64,000 bases of DNA from Psychrobacter pacificensis (lineage in GTDB: Bacteria > Pseudomonadota > Gammaproteobacteria > Pseudomonadales > Moraxellaceae): assembly GCF_900101915.1 (NCBI RefSeq), contig NZ_FNAL01000006.1:1-64000 (forward strand). The letters are read 5' to 3'. The notes below the pieces were generated by a model, which worked only from the letters and a program-made list of their open reading frames with translations, was not told the origin of the DNA and ran no database searches. The translations under genes were made by a program, and so were the position numbers. Below are positions 26,864 to 35,348 of the stretch, piece after piece (position 1 is the stretch's first letter; each line of letters opens with the position of its first letter).

Positions 26864-27325
26864 TTATTCTGATACTGGTTCATCAAGCTTGACGACTAGG
26901 CTGTCGCAAGGGACGTTTGGCAAGATACTATCGGCAGTTGCACCGACTAACAAAGCAGCGATACCGTGACGTTCATGACGCCCAATAATGAGTAAGTCGA
27001 CCTTTTTTTCATGACAGTAGTCAACAATACCTTTACTGTTAGAAATGGCAGCTGTCACCTCAGAGTTGACTGCTTCTAGCTCGTTGCACTCCAGAAACTG
27101 CGCCAGCTTAGCACGCGCTTTTTGCCATTTTTCATTATGGACATCGCCTGATAGGCTAGAGGAAGGTACTAATTCATACCCAAAGCGCACCATATCGTCT
27201 TCCACAATATGCAGGACAGACAGTCTGGCCTTAGGAGAGCCTGCGAGTATACGTTTGGTTTTTAGAGCAACCTTGTCTGCATCGGATAATAAGTCAGTAA
27301 CCAGTAAAACGTGTTGGTAGCTCAT
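26864..27325 (-). CDS. Universal stress protein, UspA family (paralogue)
   Basis: A 153-residue Usp of the same length as its neighbour and very similar along its whole length (YQHVLLVTDLLSDADKVALKTKRI, IVDYCHEKKVDLLIIGRHERHGIAALLVGATADSIL). This indicates local gene duplication. RBS TAGGAG precedes the ATG. Each copy has its own upstream gap (175 bases between them), so separate promoters are possible. Confidence 0.92.
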   Translation of the reverse strand: MSYQHVLLVTDLLSDADKVALKTKRILAGSPKARLSVLHIVEDDMVRFGYELVPSSSLSGDVHNEKWQKARAKLAQFLECNELEAVNSEVTAAISNSKGIVDYCHEKKVDLLIIGRHERHGIAALLVGATADSILPNVPCDSLVVKLDEPVSE

Positions 27326-27756
27326 GAGGTGCTCCTATTGGTAGTGAACTTCATGGTAGCAGTGCAAACGGTCTCTGTTAAGCGATATGACCATCATTTG
27401 AATGTGGCTTTTGTTGGAATTATTTTGGGCTGTTTGAAAGAGTGGCGAGCACTTCACGATATATTATTGCCCATGTGCTGACTTGACTTATCAACGATCA
27501 AACCCCACTAATAGCGCTAAGCCAATTCTTTTTTAGCCAATATAGCCAATATAGCCAATATAAATACCTGCATAATTGAGTTCAAAAGCCAGTATTGGGT
27601 TTTAGCGTTCAGTTTTTTCAGAAGTTGTAAGTCAAAATGTTTTAATAGCCATTTTTACGACTGATATTTTACGACTGATAGTTCAATAATTTTTACCACT
27701 CTATTTACCCTGATAGTCAGGACACACGATACGCATTGTAAGCGATAAGGATAACT
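27326..27756. other. Intergenic region upstream of the M16 protease
   Basis: A 431-base AT-rich divergent region. It contains three exact 9-bp tandem units (AGCCAATAT) at 27535-27561. No gene is supported. Confidence 0.5.
27535..27561. repeat. Tandem repeat, 3 x 9 bp
   Basis: AGCCAATAT repeated three times without mismatch, about 195 bases upstream of the protease start. Confidence 0.8.
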
Positions 27757-30700
27757 ATGACTGATACCCCATTTACTGCTGATCTCACGTTGCATCCAGC
27801 ATTTGAGCTGATTGAGCATCGCCATATTGAGGCGCTATCGATGGATGTGCTGATCAGTCAGCATGTGAAGACAGGCGCGATGCACTATCATTTAGCGCAC
27901 CCAAGCGATGAAAATGCGTTTTTAGTAGGTTTTCGTACTCAGCCGATGGACTCAAAAGGCGAGGCGCATATTTTGGAGCACGTCGCATTGTGTGGCTCTA
28001 AGAAATTCCCAGTACGTGACCCATTCTTTTCAATGATCAAACGCTCATTAAACACGTTTATGAATGCGATGACCGCAGCCGATTGGACGGCGTATCCGTA
28101 TGCCACGCAAAACAAAAACGACTATTTTAATTTGCTTGCTGTGTACCTTGATGCGTCGTTTTTTCCCAATATCCACCCGCTCGATTTTGCGCAAGAAGGC
28201 ATCCGCGTAGAGCTGGACGAAAACGACAAGCCCCAGTTTAAAGGTATCGTCTTTAACGAGATGAAGGGCGCGATGAGTGGCGAGATTGATCAGCTTTATC
28301 ATACGGTTGCGCATCATCTATTCCCAACGACGACTTATCACTACAATTCAGGTGGCGATCCTGCTCAGATTCCTGACTTAACGCATACTGAGCTGACAGC
28401 TTTTCATGAGAGTCACTATCACCCATCGAATAGTGTCATCATGAGTTTTGGTAATATTCCTGTTGCTGAGACGCAAGCGAAAATACACGAAGATGCTTTG
28501 ATTCAATTCGAAGCAGGTAAAAAACACGTATCGCGTCCAGAGCAGCGTTTGTCTGCACCTATTAGTGCAGTTGACACGTACACTGCTGATGAAGCCGGTC
28601 CAGATCAGACCCATCACGTGGTCGCTTGGTTGTTGCCGTCGATCACTGATCCTAAGCAGCGTTTGGCGCTGCGTTTGCTCGAAGGCGTACTGATTGAGCA
28701 TTCAGGCTCGCCACTACGTGCTTATTTGGACAGCCATCCACTGGGCAAAGCGCCAAGTCCGCTATTAGGGCTGGATGACAGTCATTATGAAATGGTCTTT
28801 TATACGGGTCTGCGCGGCTCTAACCCAGAGCATGCCGAAGCGGTCGAGCAGGGCATCATTGATCTGCTGACTGAGGTGGCAAGCGCGCCAGTCGACGACG
28901 AAACGATCGAGACCATTCTGCATCAGATTGAAATTGATCAGCGTCACATCGGCGGTGATAGCATTCCTTATGGTCTAAACCTGATGTTAGAAGGCTTTAG
29001 TACTGCCATTCATGATGGTAACCCTATCGATGTGTGGGAAGTGGATGAGCACCTACAGTGGTTGCGCGAGCAAGTGGTCGATCCGCAGTGGCTACCGAAC
29101 TTAATCAAAACGCATCTGCTGGACAATCAGCACCGTGTGCGCGTGACCATGACGCCAGATAGCGAAAAATCAGCGCGCCTTGCTGCAGCAGAGCAAGTGC
29201 GTTTAGATACCATCGCGATGGACTTGAGCGCTGATGATAAAGATATCTTGCACAAGCAAGCATTAGATCTGGCCGCACGCCAAGCCGCGCCTGATGATTT
29301 GAGCTTATTGCCAAAGGTAGGTCTAGAAGACGTACCAACAGATATTAGCTTTAAAGAAGGCGTGCAAAAACAAGTACGTTTAAGCGGACAAGACAGTACG
29401 CTATTTGAATATGAAGCGGGCACCAATGGTATCTATTACTATCAAGTCATTGTGCCGTTGACTGAGGCAATTGGTAACAGCAGCGTCGCTGATCTGCCAG
29501 TCAATGATGTGATTAATCATCCATTGTTGCCTATCTATCTGAGCTTGCTGTCTGAGCTGGGCACAGACTCGCTCAGCGCCCATGAGATGCAGGCCAAGCA
29601 AGCCGCGCATTCTTCGGGTGTGACCGCGCGTATCAGCCAGCGTACCCACGTGGATGATAGTCAATCGATTAGCAGCTATTTTGTCGTGGCAACGCGCGCG
29701 CTCAACCGCAAACCTGAAGCGATTGATTTGCTCAAAGAAGTGATGGAACACAGCATCTTTACTGAGCATGATCGCATCAAAGAAATCTTGCAACAGCGTC
29801 AAGCCAGCTGGCAATCTAATTTGGCAGGTTCTGGTCACTCATATGCAATGCAAACAGCCAGTCGCGGTATGAGTCGTCAAGCGCAGCTAGAATATGTGCG
29901 CAGCGGTTTACCAGCACTAAACGCACTAAAAGCGTTCTTGGGTCATGCCAGTACTGATGATGCACAGTGGGATCAATTAGCGACCAGTTTGATGGACTTG
30001 CATCAACGTTTGATCAGCTTACCTAAGCATGCCATCATCATTTGTGAAGCCGAGCAAACCGAGCGCTTAAGCGACTTAATTGTCGAGAGCTGGAAAGACA
30101 GTCAAGCGCCAGTGCTTGCTGCGCAATTGGGTGCCTCTGATGCGACTATCGAAGACACTATCCCAAGTGAGTTTGCCGAGCTGCACCTTGCGGCAGCGTT
30201 AAATGGCGAGACAGACACCATCAAGGCACGAGAGAGCAGTAGCGCGCTCGATGCCGAGGACTTGGCATGGCTGGTACCGACCAACGTCTATCATAATGCC
30301 AGCGCTTATCGTGTGCCAGCGGCCGATCATCCTGATACCGCTGCTTTGATGGTATTAGCGCCGTATCTGCGCAATGGCTACTTGCACAGCGCCATTCGTG
30401 AGCGCGGCGGTGCCTATGGCGGCGGTGCGGGCTATGACGCCAATGCATGTGCGTTTAAATTCTTTAGTTACCGCGATCCGCAGTGCGCTGAAACCTTTGA
30501 GCATTTTGAGGCCAGTATCGAGTGGATCTTAAACGAGCCGCAAACCGATGAGCAATTAGAAGAAGCCATTTTGGGTATTATATCCGGTATGGATAAACCG
30601 GGCTCGCCTGCAGGAGAAGCGATTAAGGCGTGCTTTGCCAACTTGCATCATCGCGGTGCTGACTGGCAACGTAAAATGCGCGCCGCTATCCTAGCCGTGA

Positions 30701-30834
30701 CTATCGATGACTTGCAGCGTGTTGCCAAGCAATATCTGCAAGGTCAAAACCATGTACGTGCCGTGTTAGCACCTTATGATAAAGAAGAGACGATGAAAGG
30801 TCTTGGTTTTGAAATATGGAGAATTAAGAGCTAA
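27757..30834 (+). CDS. PreP-like zinc metalloprotease, peptidase family M16C
   Basis: A 1025-residue protein. The inverzincin zinc site HxxEH is HILEHVALCG (His71, Glu74, His75), with the distal Glu in GIVFNEMKGAMSG. RDPFFSMIKRSLNTFMNAMTAADWTAYP is typical of presequence protease/CYM1 relatives, as is the C-terminal RERGGAYGGGAGYD region. These clam-shell proteases degrade short unfolded peptides. No signal peptide is seen, so it is probably cytoplasmic. AAGGA precedes the ATG. Single gene with a terminator at 30871. Confidence 0.94.
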   Translation: MTDTPFTADLTLHPAFELIEHRHIEALSMDVLISQHVKTGAMHYHLAHPSDENAFLVGFRTQPMDSKGEAHILEHVALCGSKKFPVRDPFFSMIKRSLNTFMNAMTAADWTAYPYATQNKNDYFNLLAVYLDASFFPNIHPLDFAQEGIRVELDENDKPQFKGIVFNEMKGAMSGEIDQLYHTVAHHLFPTTTYHYNSGGDPAQIPDLTHTELTAFHESHYHPSNSVIMSFGNIPVAETQAKIHEDALIQFEAGKKHVSRPEQRLSAPISAVDTYTADEAGPDQTHHVVAWLLPSITDPKQRLALRLLEGVLIEHSGSPLRAYLDSHPLGKAPSPLLGLDDSHYEMVFYTGLRGSNPEHAEAVEQGIIDLLTEVASAPVDDETIETILHQIEIDQRHIGGDSIPYGLNLMLEGFSTAIHDGNPIDVWEVDEHLQWLREQVVDPQWLPNLIKTHLLDNQHRVRVTMTPDSEKSARLAAAEQVRLDTIAMDLSADDKDILHKQALDLAARQAAPDDLSLLPKVGLEDVPTDISFKEGVQKQVRLSGQDSTLFEYEAGTNGIYYYQVIVPLTEAIGNSSVADLPVNDVINHPLLPIYLSLLSELGTDSLSAHEMQAKQAAHSSGVTARISQRTHVDDSQSISSYFVVATRALNRKPEAIDLLKEVMEHSIFTEHDRIKEILQQRQASWQSNLAGSGHSYAMQTASRGMSRQAQLEYVRSGLPALNALKAFLGHASTDDAQWDQLATSLMDLHQRLISLPKHAIIICEAEQTERLSDLIVESWKDSQAPVLAAQLGASDATIEDTIPSEFAELHLAAALNGETDTIKARESSSALDAEDLAWLVPTNVYHNASAYRVPAADHPDTAALMVLAPYLRNGYLHSAIRERGGAYGGGAGYDANACAFKFFSYRDPQCAETFEHFEASIEWILNEPQTDEQLEEAILGIISGMDKPGSPAGEAIKACFANLHHRGADWQRKMRAAILAVTIDDLQRVAKQYLQGQNHVRAVLAPYDKEETMKGLGFEIWRIKS

Positions 30835-30870
30835 GACAATTAGGTTTGTTCTTTATTAAAAGTTAAATAT

Positions 30871-30900
30871 AAAAAGCCAAGCATGATGCTTGGCTTTTTT
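30871..30900. terminator. Bidirectional terminator
   Basis: AAAAAGCCAAGCAT paired with ATGCTTGGCTTTTT with almost no loop, between the protease and the convergent NUDIX gene. Confidence 0.85.
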
Positions 30901-30915
30901 GTATGTAGTATTTGC

Positions 30916-31479
30916 TTAGTACCGTTTGATACTCAAATCTTTGCCGATTTTGTCTTGATGGATCGGGAATTCTGACAACTCGTTATACTGCTTACGATCA
31001 GAAAAATAGTTTTTTAAGGTAAGGCGAATGGCCTCAAAGGCGAGCTTATCCCATGGAATATCTTCTTCACTAAATAGCGCACAATCAAGGCTTTCTGAGC
31101 CAATACCGTACGCACCATCTTTTAGATCGGCGAGATAAATAGAGTAGATCTGCCCAATATCTGGTAGGTCATAAATGCAGTATAGATGCGGATTCAGTAC
31201 GATGGCATCAGCTTCTTCGTAGCTCTCGCGTGCGGCGCCTTCAGCCATGGTTTCGCCGTTTTCCATAAAACCTGCAGGTATCGTCCATAGCCCATATTGC
31301 GGCTCGATCGCTCGGCGGCACAGTAGGACTCTGTCTTCGTGTACGACTAGCGAACCACAGATAACCTTTGGGTTTTCGTAGTGGATATAGTGACAATTGG
31401 GGCACACCAAGCGCGGCATATTATCTGTAGGTGGGATTTTTCGTTCTGCTTTATGACCGCATTGGAGACAATAGCTCAT
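30916..31479 (-). CDS. NUDIX hydrolase with N-terminal zinc ribbon
   Basis: A 187-residue protein starting MSYCLQCGHKAER at 31479, where AAGG lies upstream; the frame extends to 31515 without an RBS. Cys4 zinc ribbon: CLQC and CPNC near residues 4-31. The NUDIX box Gx5Ex7REx2EE is GFMENGETMAEGAARESYEE. The layout recalls a reduced NudC-like enzyme, but the NudC signature is not complete, so the substrate (NAD-like or another nucleoside diphosphate) is uncertain. Confidence 0.88.
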   Translation of the reverse strand: MSYCLQCGHKAERKIPPTDNMPRLVCPNCHYIHYENPKVICGSLVVHEDRVLLCRRAIEPQYGLWTIPAGFMENGETMAEGAARESYEEADAIVLNPHLYCIYDLPDIGQIYSIYLADLKDGAYGIGSESLDCALFSEEDIPWDKLAFEAIRLTLKNYFSDRKQYNELSEFPIHQDKIGKDLSIKRY

Positions 31480-31648
31480 ACCAACTACCTTTATTAGTAA
31501 ATATTGTATGTCCACTTATCTTAAAAGTTTTTTTGCCGTTCTGATGTTTGCTTTTGTATACAGCAGCGATAGTGACAAATACTTTTGAGGATATCCTTTT
31601 ACTTTTAACGAAAAAGTTATTTTATTTAATTTTTATGATTACAACGAA

Positions 31649-31687
31649 AACGCTCTGACAGCGCATTTTAATTGCCATCAAAGCGTT
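31649..31687 (-). terminator. Possible terminator after the epimerase gene
   Basis: On the minus strand AACGCTTTGA pairs with TCAGAGCGTT (one G-T pair) across a long loop, followed by TTTTCG. Weak T run. Confidence 0.4.
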
Positions 31688-31746
31688 CTTATATTATCGA
31701 GTATATCCTACATAGGAATTAGGTCATAAAAATTAGATCATAGCAA

Positions 31747-33030
31747 TTAGGTTTTTATTTTGAGCATTTGTGTGCGTAGTCCACCAGCTACCGACGCAGA
31801 GATAGGAATCAATGGCGTCACCGTGGCTTGAAAGTCATGATAAAGATCTTCGCGCGTCGGATATATGACCGTACTTAAGTTGCCATCTGCATCTACCTCA
31901 TGACGCCAGCCGCCGTGCTCAAGATCAATCAAAGTACTGGCAATATAATCCCAAGCTAAGCGGTAGTAATACTCAAAGCGCGGATCACCCGTACGGCGCG
32001 ATAGCATCAGTGCGGTATTAGCCATTTCCGCCTGTACCCAGTAAGGACGGTTTGGTATTGAAATCTCATCATCCCAGCCAATGGTATAAACCATGCCGGG
32101 CTGACCGTCAGGTGCCCAGCCACGATCGATAGCGCTATCAAATAATGCGATGGCATCAGGTAGCAGCCAATCAGGTATGTCATAATCATGCGCGATACAA
32201 GCAGACTCAACCTTGAGCAGCAGTCCTGCCCATTCTGCAAAGTGACCAGGTGTGAGTCCCCAGGGACGCAGGTCATCAGAAGGCTCATTCGCATCGTAGT
32301 CGGGCAACAGATTCCACTCACTATCAAAATGTTCAGGTAGGCGACCATCGTAAGTACTAGGCATATCATGACCGAAGCGCTTGGCTAAGTGTAGTGCGCG
32401 GTCTAGCCAGCGCGTTTCACCCGTGGCATCTGCCAGTGCTAAGCAGGCTTCGGTCGTATGCATGTTGCAATTGGCGCCGCGATAATCTTCGGGATCAGAC
32501 CAATCAGCGGCAAAAGAAGGTAGCATTGATTGCTCATCTTCTAACCAAAAATGCTGATCAATGATTGTTATTGCAGCCTCCATCAACTCTGCACCGCGCG
32601 GGCGACCAGCAATGCTAGCAGACGCGCCAGCAAGCGCGACAAACGCATGCAGATAGGCGTTTTTGCGTGATGGGTTTTCATGAGTTGAGGAAGCATCACT
32701 GAACCAACCGCCATGTACCGAGTCGCGCAATGGGCCATCAAGTAACGCATCTAGGCCATGGTCAGCAAGTGTTGCTGCACCTGGTATACCCATTAGTGCC
32801 GCTAGCGCATAGCAATGCACCATCCTCGCAGTGATGATGCTCTTTGCTGTGTCATCTACCATGCTCCCATCGTGACCCAAAGTAGCAAACCCTGATGGCA
32901 CGCGCGCTTTGGCATAATGATCAAGTAGACGCTGTCCTTCAGCGAGCAACCAACGACGATGAGTACTGCTATCTGCCCAACAGACAGATAGCAAGTCAGA
33001 GGAGTCAGGAGAATCCATGATATCAGCCAT
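31747..33030 (-). CDS. AGE-family epimerase/isomerase (mannose isomerase-like)
   Basis: A 427-residue (alpha/alpha)6-barrel protein of the N-acylglucosamine 2-epimerase family. HAFVALAGAS, NCNMHTTEACLALADATGETRWLDRA, TPGHFAEWAGLLL and EHGGWRHEVDADGN are family-typical; the closest types are the D-mannose/sulfoquinovose isomerases (YihS-like). The substrate is not determined by sequence. Its start overlaps the end of the upstream SDR gene by eight bases, so the two are co-translated. Confidence 0.88.
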   Translation of the reverse strand: MADIMDSPDSSDLLSVCWADSSTHRRWLLAEGQRLLDHYAKARVPSGFATLGHDGSMVDDTAKSIITARMVHCYALAALMGIPGAATLADHGLDALLDGPLRDSVHGGWFSDASSTHENPSRKNAYLHAFVALAGASASIAGRPRGAELMEAAITIIDQHFWLEDEQSMLPSFAADWSDPEDYRGANCNMHTTEACLALADATGETRWLDRALHLAKRFGHDMPSTYDGRLPEHFDSEWNLLPDYDANEPSDDLRPWGLTPGHFAEWAGLLLKVESACIAHDYDIPDWLLPDAIALFDSAIDRGWAPDGQPGMVYTIGWDDEISIPNRPYWVQAEMANTALMLSRRTGDPRFEYYYRLAWDYIASTLIDLEHGGWRHEVDADGNLSTVIYPTREDLYHDFQATVTPLIPISASVAGGLRTQMLKIKT

Positions 33031-33838
33031 TGGTAATCATCCCGCCATTGATATGTAGCGTCTGCCCAGTCACAAAGCTACTGTCTTGGCAAGCAAGAAA
33101 TACATAGGCAGCGCCCATCTCGCGTGGCTGACCCATACGCCCCATTGGTGAGGACATCGATTCTAAAATATCTTTATCAAAGTCTTTAAATACCAATTGA
33201 ATCTCGCTCACCACAGGACCTGGTGCTACTTGATTGACGCGAATACCGCGACTAAGTAGTTGTTGCGATAACGCGCGGGTGTAGCCAACGATAGCGCCTT
33301 TGGTTGCGGTGTACGGCACCAATACATCATTGCCGACATACGCATTAACAGATGTCGTATTAATGATGCTATCGCCTTCTTTCATATGCTCAAGGGCGGC
33401 GCGGGTTGCATAAAACATTCCTGCCATATTGACATCGAAATGCTGTTGCCAGTCTTTATCACTGACTTCAGACAAATCATGATACGGCTTTTGCATACCA
33501 GCGTTATTGACTAGCACATCAATGCCGCCCCATTGTGCCACGACCGCTTCGACTGCCTCTTTGCAACTACTGCTATCTGCCGTATCACCCTGCAGTACCA
33601 GCGCGTCTGTGCCTTCTGCTTCAATACCTTTACGCGTCTCATTTGCGCTCTCTTCATCAGAGTGATAAAGGATGGCAACTTTGGCGCCTTCACGTGCCAT
33701 ATGAAAAGCCACTGCGCGACCGATACCACTGTCTCCGCCAGTGATTAAAACGCGCTTATCAGCCAGTTTTCCTGAGCCTTTATAGTTATCATTGATATAT
33801 TCAGCAGGTGGCATCATGTTGTCGATTTGGTCTGTCAT
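33023..33838 (-). CDS. Short-chain dehydrogenase/reductase (YghA-like)
   Basis: A 271-residue classical SDR with NAD(P) motif TGGDSGIGR, NNAG, catalytic Ser in INTTSVNAY and YxxxK as YTATK. The N-terminal MPPAEYINDNYKGSGKLADKR extension and the ending GQTLHINGGMITNG are like the YghA/general stress SDR subgroup. It is the first gene of an overlapping pair with the AGE isomerase, suggesting a small sugar or polyol conversion module. Confidence 0.92.
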   Translation of the reverse strand: MTDQIDNMMPPAEYINDNYKGSGKLADKRVLITGGDSGIGRAVAFHMAREGAKVAILYHSDEESANETRKGIEAEGTDALVLQGDTADSSSCKEAVEAVVAQWGGIDVLVNNAGMQKPYHDLSEVSDKDWQQHFDVNMAGMFYATRAALEHMKEGDSIINTTSVNAYVGNDVLVPYTATKGAIVGYTRALSQQLLSRGIRVNQVAPGPVVSEIQLVFKDFDKDILESMSSPMGRMGQPREMGAAYVFLACQDSSFVTGQTLHINGGMITNG

Positions 33839-34268
33839 AATCTGTATCCTTTGTTCTTTTGAGGTATTGTTTATTGTTATTACAGCAATCCTATGACGTT
33901 GGCCTCAGTATTTTTATAATGCTATTTTAGGATGTCCGCCTCATAGTCTTGCTAGCAGTTATCATAATACCCAAATGCATTTTTTGAAATATTACTCGGT
34001 TAATGTTTGGTAATTTAAAGCTGCAGTTATGATACTTATTATCATTGATAAGTACCAAGCAAAAAGGATATTGAGAAAATCTTAATTAATAAAACGATCA
34101 CCGTTTGAGACAGACGGTATGAGATATTGAGTGATTTAGAAAGGTGTAAAGACGCGGCAAAAAAATAGACATTTAGTTGAAAGGCTCACTTGGATAGAGG
34201 CTCAGTCTATATAACAAAGCTTATACACAAGCGGTAAGCCGTTTTATATTTATCATAGTGACCACATA
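33839..34268. other. Intergenic region upstream of the SDR gene
   Basis: A long AT-rich gap (to the MITE copy at 34269). It includes a dyad at 34033-34054: TACTTAT, an 8-base spacer, ATAAGTA. It superficially resembles an AT-rich operator; no gene is supported. Confidence 0.4.
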
Positions 34269-34415
34269 TATAGTGAAACCATTATAAAAATGGTATAGCA
34301 AGATTAAACGCTATTTTTCGCAGCCTCTGGAGACGCAGTCACAGCAAGCAAGAAAAGTAGCATTTAATCGAGCGCGTTTCCTATGCTGCATCAATTTTAT
34401 TGAGGTTCTACTGTA
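34269..34415. mobile_element. MITE-like palindromic repeat, copy 2
   Basis: A 147-bp copy of the element at 22163-22309, identical by eye except for the last bases (CTGTA instead of CTATA). The very high identity between copies 12 kb apart suggests recent mobility or sequence homogenisation. Confidence 0.85.
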
Positions 34416-34603
34416 TGTATAGCAGTCAGCTGATGCATCAATAAATCGCACTTTGTCGAAAATAACGTAAATATGAGATACATCTACAAAAGCGATAATC
34501 TGATTAATAAAAAAGGCTGCCATACTAGCGACAGGTTACACTGTTATGCTGGCACCGGTATTTTCATGAGTAATATGAAAATGACCACTCATAGGATTTG
34601 ATA

Positions 34604-35338
34604 ATGACCGTACCCGAAAATATTGATTTTTTTAATAAGTTTAGCGTCGCTGTCCCAAGCTTTATTCGTCATCCCACACTCAGAAAACTGGCCGAGCGAG
34701 TACAACACGAGACATTGAATGCGCTCACGAGTCCAGCGATGTACGAGAGTGGCAACACCTCACAAAGTACGCGTATTTTGGACAGCTTGTATCAGACACC
34801 GATTGCCGATGCCTCAATATTGGTGGCAATTACCAATGAGCGTCGACCCAAGCTTTTATTGACGCGCCGAGCCGCTCATATGAACAGCCATGCAGGAGAG
34901 GTCTCCTGTGCAGGCGGCAAACATGAGATAGGTGATGGCAACAACGTCGTGACCGCATTACGTGAAGCTTGTGAAGAGACGGCGCTGCCACCTAATAAAG
35001 TGCAATTACTGGGACAACTACCGATCCAAACGTCCAAAAGCGGTATGAGTGTACGTCCCATTGTCGCGCTCATCGCCCCAGGTCTGGTATTAGTTCCTGA
35101 AGTGGGAGAGATATCGCGTATCTTTTGGGCGGATTTAGAGTCGTTAGTCAACCAGCCAACGGTGGAGTATGCGGTAGAATATAAAATGCAAGAACAAACC
35201 GCGACCATACTGACGCCGAGTTGGCAAGTGGATGGTGAGACGGTGTGGGGACTGACAGGGCGCGTCATTGCCAGTTTGCTAGAAACTGGGTTTGATCGTC
35301 AGCTAGAATGGTATTACCGCGTAGAAAACAAACGCTGA
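34604..35338 (+). CDS. NUDIX hydrolase, CoA pyrophosphatase-like
   Basis: A 244-residue protein. The start ATG at 34604 has AGGA eight bases upstream; the TTG at 34598 is an alternative in frame. ILVAITNERRPKLLLTRRAAHMNSHAGEVSCAGG followed by KHEIGDGNNVVTALREACEET fits the CoA pyrophosphatase (NudL/YeaB, NUDT7) subgroup, in which the NUDIX box starts GGxxExxD. It would hydrolyse CoA or acyl-CoA to phosphopantetheine and 3',5'-ADP. Substrate is inferred from subgroup. Confidence 0.87.
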   Translation: MTVPENIDFFNKFSVAVPSFIRHPTLRKLAERVQHETLNALTSPAMYESGNTSQSTRILDSLYQTPIADASILVAITNERRPKLLLTRRAAHMNSHAGEVSCAGGKHEIGDGNNVVTALREACEETALPPNKVQLLGQLPIQTSKSGMSVRPIVALIAPGLVLVPEVGEISRIFWADLESLVNQPTVEYAVEYKMQEQTATILTPSWQVDGETVWGLTGRVIASLLETGFDRQLEWYYRVENKR

Positions 35339-35348
35339 TAGATATCAT

